Shown here in pieces: positions 1 through 6,085 of a DNA stretch of 9,117 nt. Source of the stretch: Bacillota bacterium (GTDB lineage Bacteria > Bacillota > Clostridia > Lachnospirales > Anaerotignaceae); contig JAEZPX010000017.1 in assembly GCA_023413275.1 (NCBI GenBank), positions 1 through 9,117 of the forward strand. The letters are read 5' to 3'. The position numbers were made by a program, and so were the translations under genes. The notes beneath the pieces are model-generated. The model made no database searches and was not told the origin of the DNA. It was given only the letters and a program-made list of their open reading frames with translations. Within the stretch, counting starts at the first letter, position 1; every line of letters starts with the position of its first letter.

Positions 1-804
1 GTTATAAATTACCCCAGCAGCACGAGGACGCTCTTCATCCACCTTAATCTCTTTCTCAATAATCGAAGCAATTGTAACCAGTTCATCTAAAGTATACCCA
101 CTTGCCACCACAGCATTTTGATATTCCTTTGTATACATTTGTTCAAAGCGCTTCAACATTGCTTGAATCAGCTGGTGTGCAGTGGTTTCTTCCTTAATAA
201 AGTAAGTATCAGGAAAAAGATATCCCTCCAACTTGAACTCTCTATCAGGAAGATTTTTTAAGAATTCAAACTCAAAGGTTCCAGTATTACACTCCGTAAT
301 AAACTCCTCAGCAGTACAAATACCTTTTTCTTCTGCTTTTGCAGCAATCTGCTTTGTTGTAAAACCTTCGGGAATGGTAATTTTCATTTCATCTAATACT
401 ATACCTGTTTGCAGCAACTCCATGATCTGGGTTGCATTTAAACCTTTATCTATTTCATAAGTCCCTTGACGATACGTACCATCAAAGCCATCAAGTCTAC
501 TGCTCACACGGAAGGAGAGTGTACTTCTAATCAGCTTATTTTCTTTTAATATGTTTGCAATATCCGACGTAGATGCCCCTTCGGGAATTGTCACCGTTAC
601 TGTTTCTCCCGTTAATACTGGTTGTTCCACTGAGGATTGCATAAGGCTCTTAAACAAGCCGAATGAAAGAAGGCCAATCACCACTGCTATTAAGAAAAAT
701 ATTCCCCATCGAATATTTCTATTGCGCCGACGTTTTTTTTCCCGTAATTTACGCCTATCTATCTGCCTTTTTCTTCCTCTATTATTATCCATTTTTCCAT
801 TCAT
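1..804 (-). CDS. mltG: Endolytic murein transglycosylase MltG (YceG-like), 3' end outside window
   Basis: This is a membrane-bound lytic transglycosylase that cleaves nascent peptidoglycan strands within the glycan chain and is thought to set strand length or terminate elongation. The 268 visible residues begin with a very basic cytoplasmic tail (about 9-32, rich in Arg/Lys). A single transmembrane helix follows (about 33-51), then a LysM-like region (about 68-135, including TVTIPEG). The start of the catalytic YceG domain carries LEGYLFPDTY (192-201) and ASIIEKE (246-252). Glu250 aligns with the family's catalytic glutamate. The last visible residues, ERPRAAGVIYN, sit where the family continues with RL, so perhaps 80-110 residues lie off the left edge (family length about 340-380). 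The ATG at 804 is chosen because AAGGAG at 812-817 lies 7 nt upstream. A close match to a sigma-A promoter precedes it. Family assignment is firm. Confidence 0.95.
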   Translation of the reverse strand, partial: MNGKMDNNRGRKRQIDRRKLREKKRRRNRNIRWGIFFLIAVVIGLLSFGLFKSLMQSSVEQPVLTGETVTVTIPEGASTSDIANILKENKLIRSTLSFRVSSRLDGFDGTYRQGTYEIDKGLNATQIMELLQTGIVLDEMKITIPEGFTTKQIAAKAEEKGICTAEEFITECNTGTFEFEFLKNLPDREFKLEGYLFPDTYFIKEETTAHQLIQAMLKRFEQMYTKEYQNAVVASGYTLDELVTIASIIEKEIKVDEERPRAAGVIYN

Positions 805-811
805 GGCAGTT

Positions 812-868
812 CTCCTTTCATTCCCCATAAATCTGTTCTATTATACAATTTTATTCCCTTTCCGACAA
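812..868 (-). promoter_or_regulatory. Promoter and ribosome binding site of mltG
   Basis: On the minus strand a -35 box TTGTCG (863-868) is separated by exactly 17 nt from a perfect -10 box TATAAT (840-845). The expected start of transcription is near 833, giving a leader of about 30 nt. AAGGAG at 812-817 lies 7 nt before the ATG at 804. This is a near-consensus vegetative promoter; no operator is obvious beside it. Confidence 0.75.
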
Positions 869-925
869 CCTTATTTTCCAATCTAAATCTCATCGTAAAA
901 TTCTTTTTCACTTTTCTTAATCTTA

Positions 926-953
926 TTGCAGAAAATACGAATCTTGGTATAAT
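926..953 (+). promoter_or_regulatory. Probable promoter of the folC operon
   Basis: A perfect TATAAT (948-953) is preceded by TGG, giving an extended -10 element (TGnTATAAT). TTGCAG (926-931) lies 16 nt upstream as a partial -35 box. Transcription would start near 960, leaving a leader of about 210 nt before folC, long enough for leader-based control. It is the best plus-strand promoter in this region, though one closer to folC cannot be excluded. Confidence 0.6.
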
Positions 954-1053
954 AGATAAAGGCTGAAAAAGATATATAAATAAATCTATCGTTTTTTAGA
1001 CAGATGGAACAAAACCATGTTTTTATTTGAAGTTTGCAATGATTTTGTCTTCC

Positions 1054-1084
1054 ATAAAATTTTTGACGATTACCAAAATTTTAT
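1054..1084 (+). repeat. AT-only inverted repeat in the folC leader
   Basis: ATAAAATTTT (1054-1063) and AAAATTTTAT (1075-1084) are perfect inverted copies separated by 11 nt. The 10-bp arms contain only A and T, so this could be a weak RNA stem, a protein binding site, or chance in AT-rich DNA. Its right arm overlaps by two bases the left foot of the hairpin described at 1083-1142. Confidence 0.4.
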
Positions 1085-1142
1085 TCCTTTTAGGCAAAGT
1101 GGTTTTACATGAAATGTAATGCCTTGTGTGGAATTTTTTTTT
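1083..1142 (+). promoter_or_regulatory. Possible attenuator-like hairpin with T-tract in the folC leader
   Basis: Nested pairings can be drawn: ATTCC (1083-1087) with GGAAT (1130-1134), AGGCA (1092-1096) with TGCCT (1120-1124), and an inner TTACAT (1105-1110) GAA ATGTAA (1114-1119). A run of T (1134-1142) follows directly. The layout resembles an intrinsic terminator ahead of the folC ribosome binding site. The stem is interrupted by unpaired bases and is AT-rich, so termination strength is doubtful. The inner 6-3-6 palindrome could instead be a DNA operator. Confidence 0.3.
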
Positions 1143-1173
1143 GGTTTCTTTTCTTATATGATAGGAGAATATG

Positions 1174-2469
1174 ATGAATTATCAAGAAAGCATACATTAT
1201 TTAGAAAAAGAAATTGGTTTTGCATCTTGTCCCGGGTTGGAAAGAATTACCGATTTAATGGAGAAACTGGGAAATCCCGAAAAAAGAATAAAAGTCATAC
1301 ATGTTGCAGGTACTAATGGAAAAGGTTCCGCCACAGCGTTGCTTTGCTCTATTTTGAAAGAAGGGGGTTACCGCACTGCAGGCTATACCTCACCCCACCT
1401 TTCCAGCTATAATGAGCGTTTTTTGATTAATGGAGAGGAAATTACCGATGACGATTTTGCTCGAATCCTTACAAAAACAAAGGATGCTTGTTTAGAATTG
1501 ACGGCAGAAGGAAAAGATGCTCCTACTCTGTTTGAAGTAATTACCGGTGCTGCCTTTCTCTACTTTGCAGAGGAAGGCGTAGATATTGCTGTGATTGAAG
1601 TGGGCCTTGGTGGAACATATGACGCTACAAATATTGTAGAAAACCCTATTCTGAGTGTCATTATGTCTATCAGTATGGATCATACAGAATTCTTGGGAAA
1701 TACAATAGAACAGATTGCCAAAGAAAAAGCGGGAATTATAAAGGAAAGTTGTCCTGTGGTGTTGTATTCTCAAGAAGAATTAGTATATAATATTGTTAAG
1801 AAGCAAGCGGATAGCTTACATGCTCCCCTTTTCTGTCCAAAAGATACAGCAGTAAAAATTCACTCTCAGACAATTGAGGGCACATTTTTTAATGTGAAAA
1901 GCCCATCTTTTGCCTACGATAACTTATATTTACCTTTGCTGGGGCAGCATCAAATTCAAAACTGCATTACAATTCTGGAAGCCTGCCAGATTATGAATAA
2001 GAATGGTTTCCCATTAACAGAATCCCAGATTCGCACTGGAATTTCAAATACGTTTTGGGCAGGAAGAATGGAAGTGTGCAAAAAACACCCAATGGTAGTT
2101 TTGGATGGTGCTCACAATGTTGATGGTATCAGAAAATTGGCAGAAAGTATAGAAACCTATTTTAAAGATAAAAAGATCACTCTCATATTAGGTGTTTTAG
2201 GTGATAAGGAATATGAAAAAATGGCAGAACTGATTATGCCCTTTGCCAGTCAGGTGGTATTTACCGAACCTCACAGCGAGCGCAAGCTGGATGCTCAAAC
2301 CTTGGCAAATATGGTTTCTTGCAAAGAACTGCCCTTCTACATTGAGCCTGAGATAGAACATGCATACGAAAAAGCCTTAAAAATTACCGATTCAAATGGT
2401 GTTATTTTATGCTGTGGTTCCCTTTATATGATTGGTGCTTTACGTTCCTATATATTTTCCGTTGAATAA
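1174..2469 (+). CDS. folC: Folylpolyglutamate synthase / dihydrofolate synthase
   Basis: This cytoplasmic Mur-ligase-superfamily enzyme adds glutamate to folates using ATP. Many bacterial members also make dihydrofolate from dihydropteroate. In the 431-residue product the ordered hallmarks are the P-loop GTNGKGS (46-52), SPHL (73-76) and NERF (80-83), PTLFE (117-121), a GLGG..DATN block ending at 153, DHTEFLG (169-175), EKAGIIK (184-190) holding the usually carbamylated lysine, GQHQIQN (257-263) and DGAHN (311-315) of the C-terminal ligase domain. Length is normal for the family. Two adjacent ATGs exist: GGAG (1164-1167) is 6 nt from the ATG at 1174 but only 3 nt from that at 1171, so 1174 is preferred; 1171 would add one Met. 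It is the first gene of a three-gene operon. Whether it is bifunctional or FPGS-only cannot be settled by eye. Confidence 0.95.
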   Translation: MNYQESIHYLEKEIGFASCPGLERITDLMEKLGNPEKRIKVIHVAGTNGKGSATALLCSILKEGGYRTAGYTSPHLSSYNERFLINGEEITDDDFARILTKTKDACLELTAEGKDAPTLFEVITGAAFLYFAEEGVDIAVIEVGLGGTYDATNIVENPILSVIMSISMDHTEFLGNTIEQIAKEKAGIIKESCPVVLYSQEELVYNIVKKQADSLHAPLFCPKDTAVKIHSQTIEGTFFNVKSPSFAYDNLYLPLLGQHQIQNCITILEACQIMNKNGFPLTESQIRTGISNTFWAGRMEVCKKHPMVVLDGAHNVDGIRKLAESIETYFKDKKITLILGVLGDKEYEKMAELIMPFASQVVFTEPHSERKLDAQTLANMVSCKELPFYIEPEIEHAYEKALKITDSNGVILCCGSLYMIGALRSYIFSVE

Positions 2470-2484
2470 GGAGGTTACATTATT

Positions 2485-2637
2485 ATGTTCAATTTTAAAG
2501 ATGAGCTTTCAAGATATCAGCCCATCCTTGAGTTAGATCAAATTGAAGAGGCTTTACAGCCCAATCAACTGAAAGACCTGGTTGATATTCTCGAACATAT
2601 TGCAAAAGATAAAAATATCAGTCCTTCTCAGGAATGA
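2485..2637 (+). CDS. Small acidic protein of unknown function (50 aa)
   Basis: This 50-codon frame fills the gap between folC and the TPR gene. Its start is well supported: AAGGAGG (2468-2474) overlaps the folC stop codon and lies 10 nt before the ATG. Its TGA overlaps an in-frame ATG of the next gene (ATGA at 2634-2637), and the next gene's preferred start is 17 nt downstream, so translation is probably coupled on both sides. The product is acidic (11 Asp/Glu against 5 Lys/Arg) and predicted mostly helical. It has no cysteine, signal peptide or membrane segment. I do not recognise a family. The strong ribosome binding site and tight packing argue for a real gene, perhaps a small partner of FolC or of the TPR protein. 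Confidence 0.78.
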   Translation: MFNFKDELSRYQPILELDQIEEALQPNQLKDLVDILEHIAKDKNISPSQE

Positions 2638-2640
2638 ACA

Positions 2641-2657
2641 AAGGAGCGATAAAAATG
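2641..2657 (+). promoter_or_regulatory. Ribosome binding site deciding the start of the TPR gene
   Basis: AAGGAG (2641-2646) lies 8 nt before the ATG at 2655. The in-frame ATG at 2634 has no comparable site upstream, so 2655 is preferred. This start puts the zinc-ribbon cysteines at the very N-terminus, as is usual for such proteins. Confidence 0.7.
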
Positions 2658-4064
2658 AGATGTCCAAATTGTGGATTTGATTTTTCCGAAGGCTACCTTT
2701 GCCCAAAATGTGGGATCGACACCTTTGTTTTTCTAAAAACCCAGAAGCTCTCTATTCGTTTATATAATGAAGCCTTGGAGGCTGCAAAGGAGATGGATCT
2801 TTCAGGTGCTGCTGAAAAGCTGGAGCAAAGCCTTCTTTTTGATAAAAGCAATATGCAGGCCCGGAACCTTCTAGGACTGATTTATTGTGAAACCGGTAGA
2901 ATTGCTGATGCATTAAAACATTGGATTATCAGTACTTCTATGATAAAAGATAATAATCCTGCCGTTGGATATATGGATTTTCTACAGAAAAACGGGCGAG
3001 AAATGGAAAAATATAACGATGCCGTTCGTATGTATAACCAAGCCCTTTTGTATCTGAACCATGGCAGCGACGACATGGCCATTATCCAATTAAAAAAAGC
3101 CGTGGACAGCAATCCCGACTTTATAGATGCTTATAATTTGCTTACTCTTTGTTGCATTGAAGAAAATAACTACAAACGGGCACAGCACTTTATTGATATC
3201 GTATTGAAAAAAGATAAGAAAAATCCAAAAGCTTTGAAATACGATAACGTTATCAATAGTGGTGGTACCAGTGGTCTGCGCAAAAAAACGCCTCGCTCCG
3301 CAGAGAGTAAGGAGGATTCCTCACAAAAAACTGTTTCACTGAAAAAAACAGATAGTGCTCCCCCTATGCCCAGATATAAGCGCAAGGAAAAACAAATCGG
3401 CATATTAGAAAAAAGGGATATTATTTCCTTTCTCCTCGGCATCGTATGTGCCGCAATTGCAATTCTTGTTTTAATGATGCCTGCTATGAATGAAGCAAAG
3501 GATAAATTAATTGTAGATTTGCAAACAAAAGTAGATAACTATGCTGGGGAAACCAAAATGACTCCTGATGAAGTTTTGGCTATGAGAACAGAACTTGAGA
3601 CCTTGCGAAATGAAAATAAGCGCCTACGCAGTGAAGAAACAAAACAGGCAAATCTTGAATTATTGCAAACAGCATTATCTCAAATGACTGATAATGATTT
3701 TGAAACCTGTGTAGCCACGTTGGATCGTATTGATACCATGGGCTTTAGCGATGAAGACATTGCGAAGTATAAATCCGTTAAGGCGACTGCTTATCCAAAG
3801 GTTGCTGATAGCCTCTATACCAAAGGCAAAAGTGAATTTTTAAGCAATAAATATGCTGAAGCAAAAGCAAGTTTGGAAAGTGCATTAAAATATGCATCTG
3901 AAGAAAATTTCATTGATGATGCTTATTTCTATCTGGCAAAAATTGCGGAAAAGGACGAGGATTTGGAGCAAGCAAAAGCTTATTATCAGAAGGTTATATC
4001 CGAATATCCTGATTCCAATCAAATTACCAATGCACAAAATGCCTTAAAAAGTCTTTCTGAATAA
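2655..4064 (+). CDS. Zinc-ribbon and TPR protein with one membrane anchor
   Basis: This 469-residue protein has an unusual layered design. An N-terminal zinc ribbon has cysteines 3, 6, 16 and 19 (CPNC...CPKCG). Helical repeats resembling TPRs follow at about 33-100 and 120-195. A Lys/Ser-rich linker (about 205-250) leads to one hydrophobic helix (about 256-277). After it comes a charged, probably coiled-coil stretch (about 280-340) and a second TPR-like block (about 375-465), which resembles the C-terminal repeats of YbgF/CpoB-type proteins (FIDDAYFYLAKI, then a YYQKVISEYP repeat). The basic residues before the helix predict the ribbon and first repeats inside the cell and the second repeats outside. 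No enzyme motif is visible, so a scaffold role at the envelope is the reasonable inference. It ends the folC operon. The exact function is unknown. Confidence 0.85.
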   Translation: MRCPNCGFDFSEGYLCPKCGIDTFVFLKTQKLSIRLYNEALEAAKEMDLSGAAEKLEQSLLFDKSNMQARNLLGLIYCETGRIADALKHWIISTSMIKDNNPAVGYMDFLQKNGREMEKYNDAVRMYNQALLYLNHGSDDMAIIQLKKAVDSNPDFIDAYNLLTLCCIEENNYKRAQHFIDIVLKKDKKNPKALKYDNVINSGGTSGLRKKTPRSAESKEDSSQKTVSLKKTDSAPPMPRYKRKEKQIGILEKRDIISFLLGIVCAAIAILVLMMPAMNEAKDKLIVDLQTKVDNYAGETKMTPDEVLAMRTELETLRNENKRLRSEETKQANLELLQTALSQMTDNDFETCVATLDRIDTMGFSDEDIAKYKSVKATAYPKVADSLYTKGKSEFLSNKYAEAKASLESALKYASEENFIDDAYFYLAKIAEKDEDLEQAKAYYQKVISEYPDSNQITNAQNALKSLSE

Positions 4065-4119
4065 TTTAACACGGCTATTAGTATCCTCTAGTTCTACATT
4101 AATTTGATTGTTTCTAAAG

Positions 4120-4162
4120 AAAAAAGCGGTCTTTTTCTATAAAGAAAAACACCGCTTTTTTT
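4120..4162. terminator. Two-way intrinsic terminator between the folC operon and dedA
   Basis: A long hairpin pairs AAAAAAGCGGT (4120-4130) with ACCGCTTTTTT (4151-4161). A second stem, TTTTTC (4132-4137) with GAAAAA (4144-4149), sits on top around a 6-nt loop, and only a C/C mismatch separates the two. T-tracts lie on the exit side on both strands, so it can end the rightward operon and the leftward dedA transcript. Confidence 0.88.
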
Positions 4163-4197
4163 ATAAATAAAATAACCAGATGGTGAAACATCAAACT

Positions 4198-4800
4198 CTA
4201 ATTATTTTTCTTTCTAGACGCATTTTTCAATACAAAAAAGAGAATAACCAGACATGCAATACCACCTGATAGCTGCCACTGATACATCTTTAAAAATGCT
4301 TTGCAAATCTCCCAATGACTACCCAAAAAGTATCCCGCACTAATCAAAACAGTGTTCCATATAATCACACCAAAAAATGTATATACTAAAAAGGGTACGG
4401 CCGCCATTTTTGCCAACCCCGCGGGAAAAGAAATATATGTGCGGGCGATGGGAAACAATCTGGCAAAAAAAACAGATTCTTTTCCATACTTTTCAAAGAT
4501 ACTCTGGGCTTTTCCCACCCCTAGGGCAATGGTTTCAAATCTTTCTGACAGTTTATCAAACATTTTCCCACCAATTCTGCCAATCAAATAGCAGAAAGTT
4601 GTTCCAAACATCCCCCCTATTGTTGCAATCAATATGGTATGAAAAAGGCTATAGCCATTTACGGCAATGACATAACCAATAAAGGGCAGTAAAATTTCAC
4701 TGGAAACCGGAAAACAACCATATTCTAAAGCTGTAGCAACAAAAATTCCCCCTGCTCCCAATTCTAAAATCAATTGCTTTATCGCCTCTATCAAACTCAT
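4198..4800 (-). CDS. DedA family (VTT domain) membrane protein
   Basis: This is an integral membrane protein of the DedA/SNARE-associated family. Members support envelope homeostasis, and some act as undecaprenyl-phosphate or phosphatidylethanolamine flippases. The 200-residue length is typical. The family's N-terminal re-entrant signature is present as E26 and FPVSSE (30-35) followed by ILLPFIGY. The second signature is FFARLFPIAR (111-120) with PAGLAKM (126-132), supplying conserved Arg114 and Arg120. Hydrophobic stretches lie around 15-65, 110-160 and 173-192, and the C-terminal tail is basic (RKKNN). The start is supported by a very purine-rich GGAGG...GGGAG site (4805-4815). It appears to be a single-gene unit, convergent with the folC operon and ending at the shared terminator. 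No convincing promoter was found. The substrate cannot be told from sequence. Confidence 0.9.
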   Translation of the reverse strand: MSLIEAIKQLILELGAGGIFVATALEYGCFPVSSEILLPFIGYVIAVNGYSLFHTILIATIGGMFGTTFCYLIGRIGGKMFDKLSERFETIALGVGKAQSIFEKYGKESVFFARLFPIARTYISFPAGLAKMAAVPFLVYTFFGVIIWNTVLISAGYFLGSHWEICKAFLKMYQWQLSGGIACLVILFFVLKNASRKKNN

Positions 4801-4948
4801 TTTTCTCCCCCCTCCATTATACTATGTCAAAAGAATTGGAATTAGGACATTCATCTTTCATAATCACGCCATGGAATCATTTATTTGTTAATGCATCCTT
4901 ATTCTGCCCAATTGAAATACTTTCACTAAATATTATTTTTTTGCGAAG

Positions 4949-4979
4949 AAAAAAAGCCCATTCGCAGATACAAATGGAC
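4949..4979 (-). terminator. Intrinsic terminator after the GNAT/DUF2156 pair
   Basis: Read on the minus strand, GTCCATTTG pairs with CGAATGGGC (nine pairs, two of them G-U) around a 6-nt loop, followed at once by seven T residues (4949-4955). It lies about 70 nt after the stop of the DUF2156 gene and separates that transcript from dedA. Confidence 0.8.
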
Positions 4980-5046
4980 CTTTCAATGCATTTAAGTTAT
5001 TTCTGATTCAATTAAGACCATTATTCTTGTTTAGTGCCAAAAGGAT

Positions 5047-6069
5047 TTATTCTTCCCAACCCCAAATTCCTTTTACCTGAGAGAGATCTCGAGGACTAAA
5101 CATATATTTTTCAATCATTTTTACAGGATGATATGCACGCTTTGCTTTGCGCATTCCTTCAATCCCCATATCTTCTTCACGATTGATTAATTCAACTTCC
5201 ATACATTCATTTTTTACATATTGTTGGTTTATCATAGGATAAATCCCCTCAAAAGAGGCATCTGCCTTTTCAATATGCACTAATTGCAAATGGGGCTGTA
5301 ATCTTTCTCCCAACGTAAAGGCCACAAGTTTATTGTCTATAAATATAGCGCCTCCCACTAATCCCAATTCTTCCATATGATTTAAAGCCAATAAGACAGA
5401 TTTTCTTTCTTCCTTTAGCTCTGCACTGATTTCCTCTTTTTCCTCTTTCCATTGGTCATAAAGAGCAATGCAGTCATCTATCATAGAAGGCTCAAGCTTC
5501 CTATACTCATAGTCAGAGTATAAGGAAAGGAATTTATTGATATGATTTCTTTTTGCATGAAGCTTTTTACCTGACAGGGTCTCAAGTTTTTCTCGCTCAT
5601 ACACATAGTCCCATGCAATATCCGTAGGCTGAATAAACAGTTCAGGACAAGCCTTTTGCATCATCTCATAAAAGGGTGAAGATACAGATCGAATTGTTGG
5701 CTCAACTCCAATTTTCTTCATGTAGTCAATGGTATCATAAACTGCCTTACGATAATTCACAGTTTCACCATTTTTAGGAATAGGCGCCCAGAAATAAACG
5801 GGAACACGCTTGAAATCCAATTTAATATAAAGCACGTTGTCCTTTTCCGCATACTCCATTTTGCCCTCAGTACCCCAAATAAACATATTTGTAAAGGATA
5901 GATCCGAGCATTCAGCCCCCCAAGGTTTCGTATAGCTTTCAATCAACGCCTTTTTCTCCAACGTAATGGGATAAAATTGAAAAGACGCATTTGTTGTCTT
6001 TGTTTCAATCATATTATTTTTCATTTCTTCTTTCTTTTGATTATTACATAAACATTGTACTCCTGGCAT
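5047..6069 (-). CDS. DUF2156 protein (phosphatidylglycerol lysyltransferase C-terminal-like, GNAT fold)
   Basis: The product belongs to the stand-alone DUF2156 group, related in fold to the aminoacyl-transfer domain of MprF but without its flippase half, so it is probably cytosolic. In the 340-residue form the family marks are SDLSFTNMFIWG (55-66), DYVYERE...LSGKKLHAKRNHINKF (154-180), LQLVHIEKAD leading to EGIYPMINQQ (about 262-284), and NREEDMGIEGMRKAKRAYHP (296-315) followed by VKMIEKY. Substrate and reaction are not established for this subgroup; transfer of an aminoacyl or acyl group is an inference from fold. The start at 6069 is chosen because GGAGG (6077-6081) is 7 nt upstream and the previous gene stops at 6086. 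In-frame ATGs at 6099, 6096, 6024 and 6012 are alternatives, and conserved homology only begins near residue 30. It is cotranscribed with the Eis-like gene. Confidence 0.85.
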   Translation of the reverse strand: MPGVQCLCNNQKKEEMKNNMIETKTTNASFQFYPITLEKKALIESYTKPWGAECSDLSFTNMFIWGTEGKMEYAEKDNVLYIKLDFKRVPVYFWAPIPKNGETVNYRKAVYDTIDYMKKIGVEPTIRSVSSPFYEMMQKACPELFIQPTDIAWDYVYEREKLETLSGKKLHAKRNHINKFLSLYSDYEYRKLEPSMIDDCIALYDQWKEEKEEISAELKEERKSVLLALNHMEELGLVGGAIFIDNKLVAFTLGERLQPHLQLVHIEKADASFEGIYPMINQQYVKNECMEVELINREEDMGIEGMRKAKRAYHPVKMIEKYMFSPRDLSQVKGIWGWEE

Positions 6070-6076
6070 ACAATTG

Positions 6077-6081
6077 CCTCC
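6077..6081 (-). promoter_or_regulatory. Ribosome binding site selecting the 6069 start of the DUF2156 gene
   Basis: Minus-strand GGAGG sits in the 16-nt gap after the Eis-like gene, 7 nt before the ATG at 6069. The upstream in-frame ATGs at 6099 and 6096 lie inside the end of the preceding gene and have no such site. The downstream ATG at 6024 has only an AAAGAAGAA stretch before it. Confidence 0.65.
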
Positions 6082-6085
6082 AATT

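Larger units (their letters stand above)
805..1173. other. Divergent intergenic region between mltG and folC
   Basis: This is a very AT-rich stretch of about 370 bases with no convincing gene. It holds the mltG promoter on the minus strand, an extended -10 promoter on the plus strand, and a leader of roughly 210 nt before folC that contains two inverted repeats and a T-tract. The short plus-strand reading frames here lack good ribosome binding sites and lie against coding or promoter DNA. No known riboswitch class was recognised; in particular the tetrahydrofolate riboswitch consensus is not visible. Confidence 0.6.

Noticed and set aside
233..886. Plus-strand open frames at 233-460 and 551-886
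   Set aside because: They lie mostly opposite mltG, which has unmistakable family motifs, and they lack ribosome binding sites; they are shadows.
955..1170. Tetrahydrofolate riboswitch upstream of folC
   Set aside because: I looked for the conserved GC-rich core expected of this class and saw only AT-rich repeats.
1119..1316. Plus-strand frame overlapping the start of folC
   Set aside because: It is out of frame with folC, begins in the T-rich leader without a ribosome binding site, and its protein has no recognisable features.
4352..4670. Two plus-strand frames opposite dedA
   Set aside because: They are antisense to a clear DedA family gene and have no initiation signals.
4816..4830. Minus-strand TTGACA and TATAAT close to the dedA start
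   Set aside because: The two boxes are only 3 nt apart, and a start from this TATAAT would fall inside the ribosome binding site, so they do not form a promoter for dedA.
4824..5006. 60-residue plus-strand frame between dedA and the DUF2156 gene
   Set aside because: No ribosome binding site, unlikely composition, and it runs through the minus-strand terminator hairpin.
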